Shown one piece after another: positions 37,430-49,500 of a DNA stretch of 64,000 nucleotides. The position numbers and the translations under genes are program-made. Source of the DNA: Gorsachius magnificus (taxonomy: Eukaryota > Chordata > Aves > Pelecaniformes > Ardeidae); NCBI GenBank assembly GCA_034008185.1, contig CM067086.1, positions 40,876,507 to 40,940,506 on the forward strand, read 5' to 3'. Numbering within the stretch: the stretch's first letter is position 1; each line of letters starts with the position of its first letter. Below the pieces are notes generated by a model. The model saw nothing but the letters and a program-made list of their open reading frames with translations. It was not told where the DNA came from and made no database searches.

Positions 37430-38540
37430 TGTCTCCTCACTAAGCCATGCTTCTCTTTAAACCTTATTGATCCAGTCAACAATAGACCAGTCAGCAAACT
37501 TCAGCTATTGGAATAATACACCTTGCTCATAAGCACCTGGAAGATAACAGACATATTTAACAGTCAACATGACTTCTTGAAGAACATACTGTCAAACCTA
37601 CAGTTTTTTCAGTAATAGGATAAACACACCTTTTAGGTAGTAGAGAAACAAGGTGTGTCACACATCATGATTTTAACATACATTTTGGTAAAATTCTAGC
37701 TTTTAGTAAGTATCTTAGTTTTTACATTCTTTCTGCAGATGTTCTGTGATAAACTTGATTAAGATGATATTACCATAGAGGGGGTGGGGTTGATGATTGA
37801 GAGAAAAACCATAGTCAGATGGAAAGCCTAGAATCCTAACGTAGGTACCAAACTCATGTCCTAAAGTAAGTAGCGTGAGTACAGTTTCAATGTGGAGGGA
37901 ATTGGTGGGATACCTTCAGGACCTGACCTCAGTCTGGTAACATTTGTCCTCACTGACGCCTTGGGTGAAGGAATAGGGAGTACTTTTTTAGTTTGTAGCT
38001 GTTACCTAGAGCTACTTGCAGCAGGGAAGGTCTGCAAGCACTTTAAATCATAGGGATAGAATTCAAAATTATATTGATAAATTGAGGAAATAAAATTCAC
38101 TAAATTACTAAAGGGAAGTGCTAAGCTTTATGATACCAAGTTATTTAAATACTTGGTGAGAAGATGATCTGGGAGAAAAAGCATCTTGGGGTCATGGCAG
38201 TTGGTAACAAGCTGAACACAAGGCTAGTGAGACATGTTAATACAAAAACAAAGATTGGATCATCATTTTGAGATGTGAAACAGGACTCTTAAGTAAGTAT
38301 GTGACATCTAGAAACCTTGGTCTAAAAGGAAGAAGTGAAAGAATTTGCGTTTTTTTTGATCAAGGAAATCATAATGAGAGGGATATAACTGTCTTTAAAT
38401 GTGACAGGTGAAGTGTTCCATGTATTGCCTTGAGCTAGGAAAAGGAAATGGGAGAAAACCACAACATCCCTTTTTCTCAGTCACATACAAACATGTTTGG
38501 GCACAGTGGAAGGTCAAACAAAATCTCTTTTGGGTACAAG
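37430..38540 (+). mobile_element. Ancient CR1-type LINE relic, about 1.1 kb
   Basis: A heavily decayed, roughly collinear remnant of CR1 ORF2. Phrases in order: ATAGACCAGTCAGCAAACTT and AAGCACCTGGAAGATAACAG with GTCAACATGACTTCTTGAAG (37484-37582), matching 'GGCCAGTCAGC..CACCTAGAAGATAA..GTCAGCATGGATTTGTCAAG'. Next, GGGATACCTTCAGGACCTGA at about 37908 fits 'GGGGT(C/T)CC(A/G)CAGGGATCTG'. ATCTGGGAGAAAAAGCATCTTGGGGTCATGG with ACAAGCTGAACACAAGG (38167-38225) fits 'GGGATCTGGGGGTCATAGTGGA..CACAAGCTGAACATGAG'. GAGAGGGATATAACTGTCTT at about 38375 follows 'CTGAGAGGGGACATAATAACTGTCTT'. All frames are broken. The pattern resembles CR1 lineages I know from turtles and crocodilians more than the copies at 36.6 and 41.2 kb, so the insertion probably predates modern birds. 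Confidence 0.65.
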
Positions 38541-39236
38541 TAATGGCAACAGTTTCTTGAATTGATTTAGACATGCTTTCCAGTCCATGTAATGAGCCAG
38601 TTTGAGATGGTAGTTATTTTATTGATTAAAAACATTCCTTTCATATAAAGAAAACATGCTGGTGTTCATATCTGCACTTTGTTCAACAGCTAATAAAGTT
38701 AGCATTAACTTATGTACCGACATGTCACCTACTCATAAGCATTAACTCTGTTCACAGTACTTCAAGTATGCCATCTTCCTATTAGCATTATAATGCTAAT
38801 ACAGTAATCATGTTCTCTTTATGTATATGCCTAGCATCACTGTAGCAATGTTTTGGGTTTTTAAAAAAAAATTCATTCAAATTATGGTGTGACATGACTT
38901 GAGATGATGCTAGAGGATCCTTCTAGGTTCCCTTGTTCTCTGTAATGGTGATAGATGAAGTCCTAAAGGCTGCTCCTGCATCTGAGCATCTCCTGCTGCT
39001 TTCTATTTGGCTATAACATATTTGTCTTATGATATGCTTTCTATTTGGATATATTTGTCTTATGAAATATTGTACTCAGATTATTTAGAGTGGATACAAA
39101 AAGAACTGTTTTGATTTGGGCAAGTGAATATTTAAAGAACTTTGAAACTGAATTAAAAATACTTGCTGTTAAATTGGTTTTCTGGTTTACTACTATGTGA
39201 GGCTTTGGAAAAGATTAAATAAAGCTCAGGACTTTA
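38541..39236. other. Non-coding DNA with one tandem duplication
   Basis: No gene or further transposon recognised apart from the duplication at 38998-39068. Confidence 0.55.
38998..39068. repeat. Two-copy tandem duplication, 38- and 33-bp units
   Basis: GCTTTCTATTTGG..ATATTTGTCTTATGATAT is followed by a second unit with the same ends. The second unit lacks five bases in the middle and has one change near its end. Confidence 0.9.
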
Positions 39237-39510
39237 TCGTGGAATCATGGAATTAAAACGTGGAAAAGACCAGTTGGAACATCCAATCTTTCTGCTCATA
39301 TACAGTGAATTGCCACAGTTTATTTTCTAGTCTTCTGCTTTGTTCTGTTATAAAAGTCAAAAGCTAGTGGGCTTCTGCCGTCTACCCAGCAAGACTGTTC
39401 TGTGGCCTAATACACTCTCGGCTTTTAGGAAGATTTTTTTATGATGATGTGTATGTTCATTCTTTAACCTCATCCTAATGTTTCTCATTGTTCCTTCAAG
39501 TTTCCAGTTA
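39237..39510 (-). mobile_element. Probable ancient CR1 3' end relic
   Basis: GTGGAATCATGGAATTAAAA, then GTGGAAAAGACCAGTTGG and AACATCCAATC, resembles the reverse complement of a CR1 3' end ('AGAATCATAGAAT..GTTGGAAAAGACC..GATCATCTAATC'). A later GGAAGATTTTTTTATG phrase and CCTCATCCTAATGTTTCTCA at about 39469-39488 fit antisense ORF2-end phrases. Strongly decayed; the outer edge is a guess. Confidence 0.45.
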
Positions 39511-41239
39511 ACTGGATACAAGTTTTCCAGCCATAATTAGACCATCTTAAGTGGCCCTTAGCAAGTATAGCGTGATGTTCCTGTATATCAATGGGAATCC
39601 ATATGTATTTGCCTAGACTTTTGGTCTGTTGTCAGAGTGCTAATCAACCTTCACCTTTGCATCACTGGAGAGTACCTGGAACAGACTGACTAGGTGAATA
39701 GCATACCTCAGCAGCACTTTTCTCTCGCTGTATGTATTTGCCTGGTATTGGATAGGATACCAGAATTTTTACCATTAAAAATTGGGTGCCTGCATATGCC
39801 AAAGCTAGATGGAAGTCATAGACTGCAAATGTAGCAAGTTTACAAAAATGTGGGCAGATTTCTTCACAAGTTCAGTTTTGAACCACTGAGAGGGCTGATC
39901 AGGGCATAACTGTTGGTGTATAAAGCAGAGTCCTTTCCTCCTTTATGGAAGAAAGGTGTGGATTTTGCAAGTGGAGTGCTCAATAATCAATATGCCTCTA
40001 AAAATCAAATTTTTATATTTGACAAGCTGCTGAGTATTATAGGCAGTAAGAGACAGATTTTTGATGACAGCTGGGTAACAGTGATCAAAAGAGAGCTGAA
40101 GCAGTGCTGTCTAGAAAGATGGGTCATGGCATCCAATCTGTATTTGTTCAGTGGTTATGAAACTGATACCTCTGGAAGTTATTTGAATGTGTTAAGTGGA
40201 AGGGTTAAAAGAATTTGAGCTCTAGGCTTAAGGGAGGTTTGTAGAATAAAGCCAAGTTTTGTAATTCTGTTGAATGCTTATGAAGAGAAAAACCTTAAAC
40301 TCATGCTTCTAGATTAGTCCTGCGCTCAGATTCCCTCTACTTCTGCAAAGCCTGAGAAACATAGGCAGGGATTCAGAGAATGATGTATGTCTTCATGGAA
40401 GATTAGGGCCTGAGCTGTTTTATCTGTCATTCTGAAGTACTTCTACCAATAGCTATCATCAGAATTTGCCTTGTCTTTCAAAATGATCACAATTCCTTCA
40501 TTTTAGTGGTGCCTTTTGTAAAATATCTCAGTGGCTTGATCACCAAATGGTCTATAGAATTCTAGAAACAAAACTTAATTAGAACTTTTGGTAAAAATGA
40601 CAGTATCTTGATGATTTGCCCTACAGCTGATTTTGATGCTGTCCTTTAATTATGTAGAATACCCACCAATACAGGAGGTGTGGCTCAGCAGTGAGATCAG
40701 AGCACTAGGTCAGCCGTTGACTTGGGCAACTGATGGATTTTACTCACTGCAGGCTGGATTCCGGCTCCTACACCAGTTGTAGTTTGTAAGAGCAGTGTCA
40801 GGAACACAAGAGTGTAAAAGAAGAGCCGTAGGTGTATTTATTTGGAAAGAAAAGAATGAAGTGAAGCATGGTGTCATCAATGATAGTTGCAGTTGGTCAG
40901 AATAGTCATAGGGTGTGGGAGAGTCTGGTAGGTTCACTTCTGTATGTCTAGTGCTGACTGACAGTCTGCAAGACCTAGCATGTCCACTGGCCTCTCTGTA
41001 CAGCATCAGTAGGGAAGGAGAGCTCCCCACACCTGTGCCCCTTGTATGAGACTCCCAAACACTGAGTGGAATGCAGACTTTTTGGTTTGTTTCTTTGTGA
41101 GATGAATTATTATATAAATAGCAGCCGCATGTAAACAAAACAACCATTTTGGTTTCAGTTTTATTCAAGCAAAAGTGAAGAACACCCCTCCCCCCCCCCC
41201 CCCCCAAACACGTTTCTACAGTTGAAACGGAAATGTAAA
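39511..41239. other. Non-coding DNA, no gene seen
   Basis: Frame 39913-40218 (+, 101 codons) shows no recognisable domain. A long minus-strand frame (40740-41369) overlaps the antisense of the following CR1 and is not a gene. A C16 tract at 41190-41205 sits just before the CR1. Confidence 0.55.
41190..41205. repeat. Poly-C tract (C16)
   Basis: Sixteen C preceded by ACACCCCT. It lies about 35 bases upstream of the truncated 5' end of the CR1. Confidence 0.9.
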
Positions 41240-42551
41240 GGAGTCTCACCTCCGTCCCTGGAAAGGTGATGGAACAACTCATTCTGGGTGTCCTCTCCAA
41301 GCAAGTAGATGAAAAGAAAATCAGGAGTACCCAGCATGGATTCACCAAGGGGAAATCATGCCTGACCAATCTGATAGCCTTCTATGATGGCATGACCAGC
41401 TGGGTAGAGGAGGGGATAGTGGTGGATGTTGTCTACCTTGACTTCAGCAAGGCTTTTGACACTGTCTCCCATAACATCCTCATAGGGAAGCTCAAGAAGT
41501 GTGGGTTGGATTAGTGGACAGTGAGGTGGATTGAGAACTGGCTGAATGACAGGGCTCAGAGGGTTCTGATCATCGGGCAGAGTCCAGTTGGAGGCCAGTA
41601 GTTAGTGGAGTTCCCCAGGGCTCAGTACTCGGCCCAGTCTTGTTTAACTTGTTCATCAATGACCTGGACGAGGGGACAGTGTACCCTCAGCAAGTTCGCT
41701 GATGACACAAAACTGGGAAGAGTGGCTGATACTCCAGAAGGCTGTGCTGCCATTCAGCGGGACCTGGACAGGCTGGAGAGTTGGGCGGAGAGGAACATGA
41801 TGAAGTTCAACAAGGGCAAGTGTCGAGTGCTGCACCTGGGGAGGTCAAACCCCATGCACCAGTACAGGCTAGAAAGCAGCTCTGCCGAGAGGGACCTGGG
41901 AGTCCTGGTGGATGACAAGCTGACCATGAGCCAGTAGTGTGCCCTTGTTGCCAAGAAGGCCAATGGCATCCTAGGGTGCATTAAGAGGAGTGCAGCCAGC
42001 AGGTCAAGGGAGGTTATCCTCCCCCTCTACTCTGCCCTAGTGAGACCCCACCTGGAGTACTGTGTCCAGTTCTGGGCTCCCCAGGTCAAGAAAGATGAAC
42101 AACTCCTAGAGAGAGTCCAGAGGAGGGCAACAAAGATGATGGGGGACTGGAGCATCTCCCCTATGAGGAAAAGCTGAGAGAGCTGGGCTTGGTTAGCCTG
42201 AAGAAGAGAAGACTGAGAGGGAACCTCATCAACATGTACAAATATCTTAAGGGTGGATGTCAGGAGGACGGAGCCAGACTCTTTGCAGTGGTGCCCAGCG
42301 ACAGGACAAGGGGCAATGGGCACAAACTGAAGCATAAGAGGTTTCAGTTGAATATGAGGAAGAACTTCTTTACTTTGAGGATGACAGAGCACTGGAACAG
42401 GCTGCCCAGGGGGGTTGTGGAGTCTCCTTCTCTGGAGATATTCAAAGCCCGCCTGGATGAAGTCCTGTGTAACATGCTCTAGGAGAACCTGCTTTAGCAG
42501 GAGAGTTGGACTAGATGATGTCCTGAGGTCCCTTGCAATTCTGTGATTCTT
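41240..42551 (+). mobile_element. CR1 LINE, 5'-truncated, with broken reverse transcriptase ORF2
   Basis: About 1.3 kb of CR1 running from inside the reverse transcriptase domain to the 3' end. The first frame (41266-41514) holds QHGFTKGKSCLTNLIAF and the motif-A segment VYLDFSKAFDTVSHNI (first Asp at 41440), then stops at a TAG. The FADD catalytic motif is at 41695-41706, in a segment (41605-41937) that reads KFADDTKLG and later [15 protein letters not shown] before another stop. The ORF2 C-terminus (42189-42482) lies in a third frame with [20 protein letters not shown]. The 3' end is GAGGTCCCTTGCAATTCTGTGATTCT. At least two stops and several frameshifts make it inactive. It belongs to a CR1 group close to the 36.6 kb copy but is more decayed. 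No target-site duplication is evident, as is usual for CR1. Confidence 0.97.
41266..42482 (+). pseudogene. CR1 ORF2 reverse transcriptase remnant
   Basis: This is the coding part of the CR1 above. In a complete CR1 the ORF2 product carries an N-terminal endonuclease and a reverse transcriptase that copies the element's RNA at the target site. Here the endonuclease and the first part of the reverse transcriptase are absent. The frame changes between about 41515 and 41605, again near 41680 (two bases appear missing relative to the usual coding phrase before the CTLSKFADD segment), and again between 41938 and 42189. The polypeptide cannot be made whole. Confidence 0.9.
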
Positions 42552-43543
42552 TTCAGTTCCTGTCTTCTACAGACAAGTTCTACAAAAGCAATGAAAACAA
42601 TAAAAGGGTAAGAGGTACTGTTTTTACTTGCAGAAGATGGTGACTTGTAGAGAGGTGAAATGGGTGTTCTTGCAGGTGAGGTGGAGAAATGAGGCAGCAA
42701 GTGAAGAGTTACTGTGGAGTGGTCAAGGGTTTTTATTGAAATGCAGTAATTCTTGTGAGGAAGTTGATTTGACTGAATGTGTATATAAAAAGGAGCTGGC
42801 AGAAAAGAGACTAGGAAAATGATGTGGAAGACTAAATGTTTGCAGCTATAGACTAAAAATCATTCTTTCTGTCCTCATCTGGCATTGTGCACATGTAAAA
42901 GTAATTTAAAAGACTATTAATTTGAAATTTCTGTAATTGTAACTACAAGTTATGAGTAATAGGTGAGTGTACACATATTACTGTAACAATGTGTAATCAT
43001 TTCTTATACTGTGTATTTAAAAGAAACCCACAACCAAAACACATGGAACTTTATGTGATTATTGGAATGTGATAAAGGTTAGTTCATTAAACAGCACATT
43101 ATTATTTGTTCTGCTAAGGAAATAAACCTGTTGAACTAGAAGAAAGAAAAAATTGTTCTTATTTATGTGATGGAGCTGTCTTAAATTAGTAACTAACAAG
43201 ACTCTGCCTTTTAAAGGAATGAATTTACTAATGAAAAATGATGTGTGTTTGTTTCCTCTATGCCATGTTAACTTTACGGGTTAAATTGATTTCTTGGAAC
43301 AGCAGCAAGCCATGGTTAGAAGAAACACACCCACCCACCCCCATTTTGGAAAGTGCCAAATGCTGTAGGGCTACTCGGGGATCTACAATGGTAGTTCATG
43401 TAACTAAAAATGTAACACTAGAATTGGTTGTTAGATTGTTTTGGTTTTAATTAGAAATAATTTACCCTCTTTTTCAAAAAAAATTCTGTCCTTTTTGTAA
43501 AGGACAAGTACCATGTTGTGGGGTTTCTCATGCCCTATACCTT

Positions 43544-43558
43544 ATGTGTGTGTGTGTG
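43544..43558. repeat. (GT)n microsatellite
   Basis: About seven GT units followed by CAGGG. Confidence 0.9.
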
Positions 43559-46500
43559 CAGGGTTGTTTTTTTTTCTTGTTTAGCATTGAAGCCTGGAGC
43601 ATGACATCATTTGTGAAATAGTGTCCAATGTGAACAGTGGCATTTTGCATATTTTTTTGTAGTATCAGTTTAAATGATTACACAGAATACAGGACTGTAG
43701 ACAAATAGGTCTTATTTTACTTATTTTATTTTGCAACAAATCAAGATGTAAGGGAAATTGTGTGTGGATCCTCCTGACTATGTGAAACCCCACTGATGGC
43801 ACTGGGTTGCTATCAGTGGGATTGCAGAGGTGTAATTTGAGTATACTTAAGAAGTTGAATAGATGAAGCCAATAATGTCCCAATGGTCCTTTGAATTTGG
43901 CCCCATGAAATTAATTTCCACCTCAGCTTGTACACAGAATAAATTAATTCATACAGACCCGGTACTGCTCTTCTATAATCTGTGTAATTGCTTGTTTATT
44001 CCAGCACCTGGTAGGTCTCTTTATCTCTGAACTTTTGTGCTCTGCAATATTAGCTTGTCTAGGGCTGTAAAATTAAAAGTTACTTAAGGATTTTATTGAG
44101 CTGAAGCGATTGTGTTTTCCAGCTGTAGAGGGTTTGTTTACTTAGCAGTGATTCAACCCCACCCAGTTGTAAGGCCAGCCCAAGCTGTTATCACACAATA
44201 GGACTTGGTGTTTGACCATAACTGCATGTCTCACTCAACAGGCAATCAGCATTTTAATTAGTGATTAAAGGAAAGTCATTGTACTCTAGCTGCTTTATCA
44301 CAATAGCCTAATAATTTTGTGTTGAATAAATAGATAATGCAAAAGGGAAACCTCCCCTCATAATGTTGTCATTAAGGGCTCTTTTACTCATTTGTGTATG
44401 TATTAAAACATACATGACATGAATAGAGGTAATTATAATTACTACAGGTTTTTTGGCAGATTAGCTGACCTTTTTTTTTTCATTGCAAACCTTTTCCTTT
44501 ATAATGCCACTCCAAAATGAATGCAGTATTTAAAAGTTCAGATAAAGGTAAGTAGTGGTGGCTCTGGCTCGCCAAGGTGTGTGGATGTGAATGATTGATT
44601 TGCTGTGTGCATCACTGGAATTAGGTAACTTGCATCATGACTGTGATGTACTGTGTAATTGATGCAAGCCCTTTCACAGCATTCTGAGATTGAAATCAAT
44701 ATTTATTTGGAGTGCAACAAATGTAATAAGCTGCATTTCTTGTGTAAGCATTGGACTAGCTCCATTTTGAGTGCAGTTTTGTCGAAGATCATTCAGAAGC
44801 AACTGATGCATGTTTTGGTGCGGTTAAAGAATTAGTTAAGAGGATACAAACAAGGTATGGGAAACAATCTTGTCTGAAGCTGTGAGTGCACAGAGTTAAT
44901 GTATTCTTTTTATTATAAAAGGATTGACACTATTCATAATTTTGTTTACTTGCTCCTACAAATATTCTTCATCGGCATATCACATAAATAGGAATTTTGT
45001 GTCACTAAGCTTCACTATGCTTTTATCTATACTAACAGTGAATGGCAGTTATTTAAACATGTAATAGTTTTGGAGACAATTAAGAAAATCTCACTTTGTA
45101 TGTACCCAAGGTTAACTTTTTTACTTTGATGAAAAAACTATTGCAAAACTATGGTGCCGCAAATAAAAGATTTCATTTATTTACATCAAGGATGCACCTT
45201 TGGTGCTTGGGAAGACTTGGTATGAGGGATTATGTTTCTTTGTTTTTTCTTTTGAATAGAACTACTGTAACTTGTAATGAGCTTGGCCATTCCTAACTCA
45301 GAAATTATAGGGCATGGTAGCTAAAGGGGCACTGTCAGATGGATTATTTTGGGTACTTTGCAAATGATTTATACACCCCATTTTGGTTACTTAGGGAGTT
45401 TTGAGTGCGGTGCTGGTTGCCATCACTGCTTGCTTTGCAGAGCTGTTATGTTCAGGTATATGCTATGTTCAGAGGGCTGTGAGGGCAGGGACTTTTCACG
45501 GTCCCATTGCTTCACAATGCGCTTTTGAAGCGTTACCGTTCTTGTTTTTAAGAGTCAACACCCACTCCATGCTCTCTCGATACGCTCTCAGTAATCCTCT
45601 CTGCTGGCAACTTTGGCGTATTGAAACAACAAGCTCACCCACACCTGACTCGATAAAAGGAGCTCTGAAATAGATGTAGGGGTAATTTGCCACTAGATTT
45701 TTAGAAGTGATGTTAAACCATTTTGCATGTTATGTGCTCAAAGGTATCAGAAGTATTATGTGCACCATGTAAGGGACAGCTTTCATGCACAGGTTTTTTT
45801 GTGCGTTGTTTTTTTTTGTCTGTGCTTCCTTCCCTGCCCTCACCTCATTCCCCTAACAGGTGAAATCCACAGACACATTTAAACTTTTTTGGTGCTGAAG
45901 TAGGAGTTAACTGCTATTGAATCATTATTTTTTTTCCCCAAAGGTGATAGTGGGATTGTGAGGCCTGAATTACTAATGCATATGTTGCTTCATAGGCTTT
46001 TTGAAGTACCCATGCAAATACCTTAAAAGCTCAGAGCAGAGGGGAAATTAAATATTTGGTGTAAAGACTGGATGGCCAGCATGAGGGATGTGAACAGTAA
46101 TGGAGACAGGTCAGGCATGCAAATTCTAGTTAGATTGGAGTTAGAAAGCAAGGTTGTTAACTCCACCTATATAGACTTAGAAATGTTGGCTTTCATTTAC
46201 AGACTCTTTTTCTCTCAGTAACTGGAAGTCTTTCAAAACTTTCCTTCAATAAGGAGAGAGCCTAGACTGCCTCCCTATTTTGTTCCATGGTAACATGCAA
46301 CTTTAATATGTAAATAAATAATATGCTATGAGTTGTACTTTATTAGTAGGATTTTTGTACTTGTACTACTTGTAGTAGGGTTTTTCAGGGAAGAAAAAAA
46401 ACTTTAACAAATCTGAGTGGTTTTTTTACCTGGTTGTTTTCTGAAACCTAAATAACATTTTAAATGTATTTGTAATATGTAACTTAATGGGAAAAAACAT

Positions 46501-49500
46501 ATATGGAATAGATGAGATACCAGTGCTAAAAGTTGCTAACCAAGCCATAATTCCCCTTCCTCATAGGTTTGTATTCCCAACAACTCAATTCTCTTGGTAA
46601 ATATCAAGTCCATGTGTAGGGTGCTCCCATGATTATAGTATTGTTGAAATGTTACATCTGTATCTAACCATATTCATGAGGTAAGTCACATAGCAGCATA
46701 TTGAGTGATTGGTAGTTCACATAGCTATCCAATATAGAAAACTTTAGGTACAAATCTGAGCCTCAGTTGTCAGTTCTAACAAAACCAGATCAAAAGATAC
46801 TGGCTTCACAGCTACAGACATCGGTTCACGTATGGAATTATGCACATTCTAACCCAAACTCTTATTTTGCTTCTTCCATGTATATTCCTCTCTGTTCTGT
46901 GTCAGGTTTGACCAGAAGTCCACAGGAGTGCCAGAGAGCTCTCAGCTGCTGGGCTGCCAGTGTGGACACCAGACCTGCTGTGTTCTGGTCTTTGTGAAAG
47001 CTATGGGCTATCATTGACAAGAAGCAATGTGGAGGCTTCAGAAAAAGATCTGCCCATGGTAGTAACTTCAGTTGTAAATCTGAGGAGGTCAAAACCATTT
47101 TTGGGGAGCTGAGACACCATGTTAACATTACCCTTGAATTCAGAGATGGCCCCTGACATCACTTTTGGAACATATCTCTCTCTTTCAGTACAAAGTGCTA
47201 GCTGATCTCCACACCTGCCCACCCCCAACTCCTCCCCATACATATTGTGGTTTAGTCTGGTTTTTAAGTTAGCTGTACAGATTGCCAGTGAAAATATTTT
47301 TCTGCCTTCTGCTGCTGAGGCTGTTACTGTTGCCAGCTGTTTGCAATTGTATCCGCTTTCCTAATATATTGGAACAAGGCTCTGTGAGACTTGATCAATT
47401 TGTATGCATTTGGAGTGACAGGTGAGTTAAGGCATTTTTAATGAGAGGATTCACAGGGAGAATTATGTTGGCCCATTTTGGCACAATGGCAAATCTCCAT
47501 TTCTTGCTTGAAGTCAGTCTTAATAATTTTATGCTTGCTATCCAACTTATCTCCGTTCCTCTTGCACACTATAGGAAAAAATCTCAAGAAAAAAGAAGTC
47601 AAGTCTCCTGTGGATGATGCTCATAAATGTGAAGTGCAGTTGTATGTCGTGCTTTTATGTTGTCCTTGTTAGTGAAATGGTGGTGGGTGGAGATTTTTGC
47701 CATGTAATAACAGGGTTGAGTTACTGTAGTCACTACTACCACCATAAAAGCCTAATTCTAAAATACATTATACTAAACAGTACTAAAACTGTGGTGCTAC
47801 TGTGATTCCTGTAATATTTGTGATAGCAGTTGGGTGCTCTGTTGTGTGTGGCTCTGTCTTCCCAGCCTTGCCTTCAGCTGAAGCAGTGCCCTGTGGGTGG
47901 ATGAGAGGGAAATGAGGAGGGAAATGAGAAAGGGAAGAGCACTGCGGGGAGAGGTGGGCCTTTATTCCAAACTAGGAGCTGTCCTGGAAGTAGATAACAC
48001 TGAGGACATACATCCTATATGCTTAAGAGTGAGACACAGGGAGGTTGGGGAAGGAACTGGGGGCCATGTAGTTGCTGCACACCTCTGTGATGAAGACCCC
48101 CCCAGGCAAAGATCCTGTATAGGTGATGCATAGGTCACTGTTCCAGAACAACCAGATTGTGAGCTGGAAAGTCGAAGGGTGAAAGATCCCTGCTAGGATG
48201 TGTGGCTCCCTGAATCTCCACTGACTTTTTTTTTTTTTTCCCCAGCCCAGTAAATTATCATATGACAACTATTCTTTTCAGTTGGTAGTTCATTTTCATA
48301 TTGCTTAAAGGCTAAGAAATATCTCTGTGCTGCAGAAAGCAGCTGCACATCTGGGAGAGGTTTTAGTGTTGGTGGATTTACTTGCAGTCCAAGGCTCAGT
48401 TATCTCCCTCGTGAACAGTGTGACAAGCTCATTTTTTTTTAAAGAAAAATATAAAATTGGTATGAAGCTTGGCGTATTTGCAATGACTGTTAGCCAAACT
48501 TTTGCAGAATTGCATATATTTCTCTGCTCCTTTCTTTTGGCTTGAGGTTTTGATGTAATGAGCAACTTCTCCTGTAACACTGTGTAAATAAAGCAAAGTC
48601 CTCTCTACTGTCATCATTAGTAGTACACTAGCTGTATTATATAATGTTATATGTGCATAATCAGTACTTGTGAGAGCAAGATGTGCATTACATCATGAAG
48701 CTTTCCTAACAATAGAATTGCTAAACCAGTCATTTAGATGGGTTTTCCAATAACTGTTTTGTACCTTTAATGCTGTAATCACTTCTGGCAGATCTTGGTA
48801 AATACGACTCTTATGCTCTTTATAATACCTCTAACATTAGTTTAATATAACTTATATTAAGTAGTATCATGACAGGTTTTAGCATCACGAGTTAAATGTC
48901 ACCATCCATTCCTATCTGCTGCATGACACACATTTGGAGGGGAAGCTTGTCTTCTGGTTTTTTGGTAGTGGTTTGTTTTTTTAAGTTGTTCACATGTGAC
49001 TTAGGTGTCTCTTAATTGGTGGCCTAATTCCTCTGCAAATATTGGAGAAGAGCAGGCTTGTAGACTCCTGTTGTCCCTCCTTCCTGTTCTGGTCTTTTGT
49101 AATGTTGTTCCCCCTGTTGTGTATTCCCGCTGAGATTAAACATAGTGGCAATGTGCCAATCCACTTTGGAGAACCTGCCAATTTGGGAGTGGGATGTTCG
49201 TTGTGATGTGGTCCATGCCCTTCCTTCCTAAATAGTAAATAGATAGCTCCTAACTAGCTGACTTAGCTAGTTCATGCTGAGTTCCAGATCTTATTTCTAT
49301 TACATAGTTGTACCATCCTGGTTGGTAGTGGCTTGGCCGGCTGTGAGGCGAGGGGATCAGTTTTCTTCAGCCTCTTAGCCAGTTCTTACGATTTCTCTTT
49401 TTCTAGTGTATGATCACACTGACAGAAAACCCGTTATATTTTTGGCAGTGTGAGAAGGTAGCTGCAGAACTTTTTGCAGTTAATGGAATAAGATCTTGAG

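Noticed and set aside
40740..41369. A 209-codon open frame on the minus strand, the longest in the window
   Set aside because: Its first part is antisense to the CR1 reverse transcriptase region and the rest reads through the poly-C tract as a glycine run. No domain, no support as a gene.
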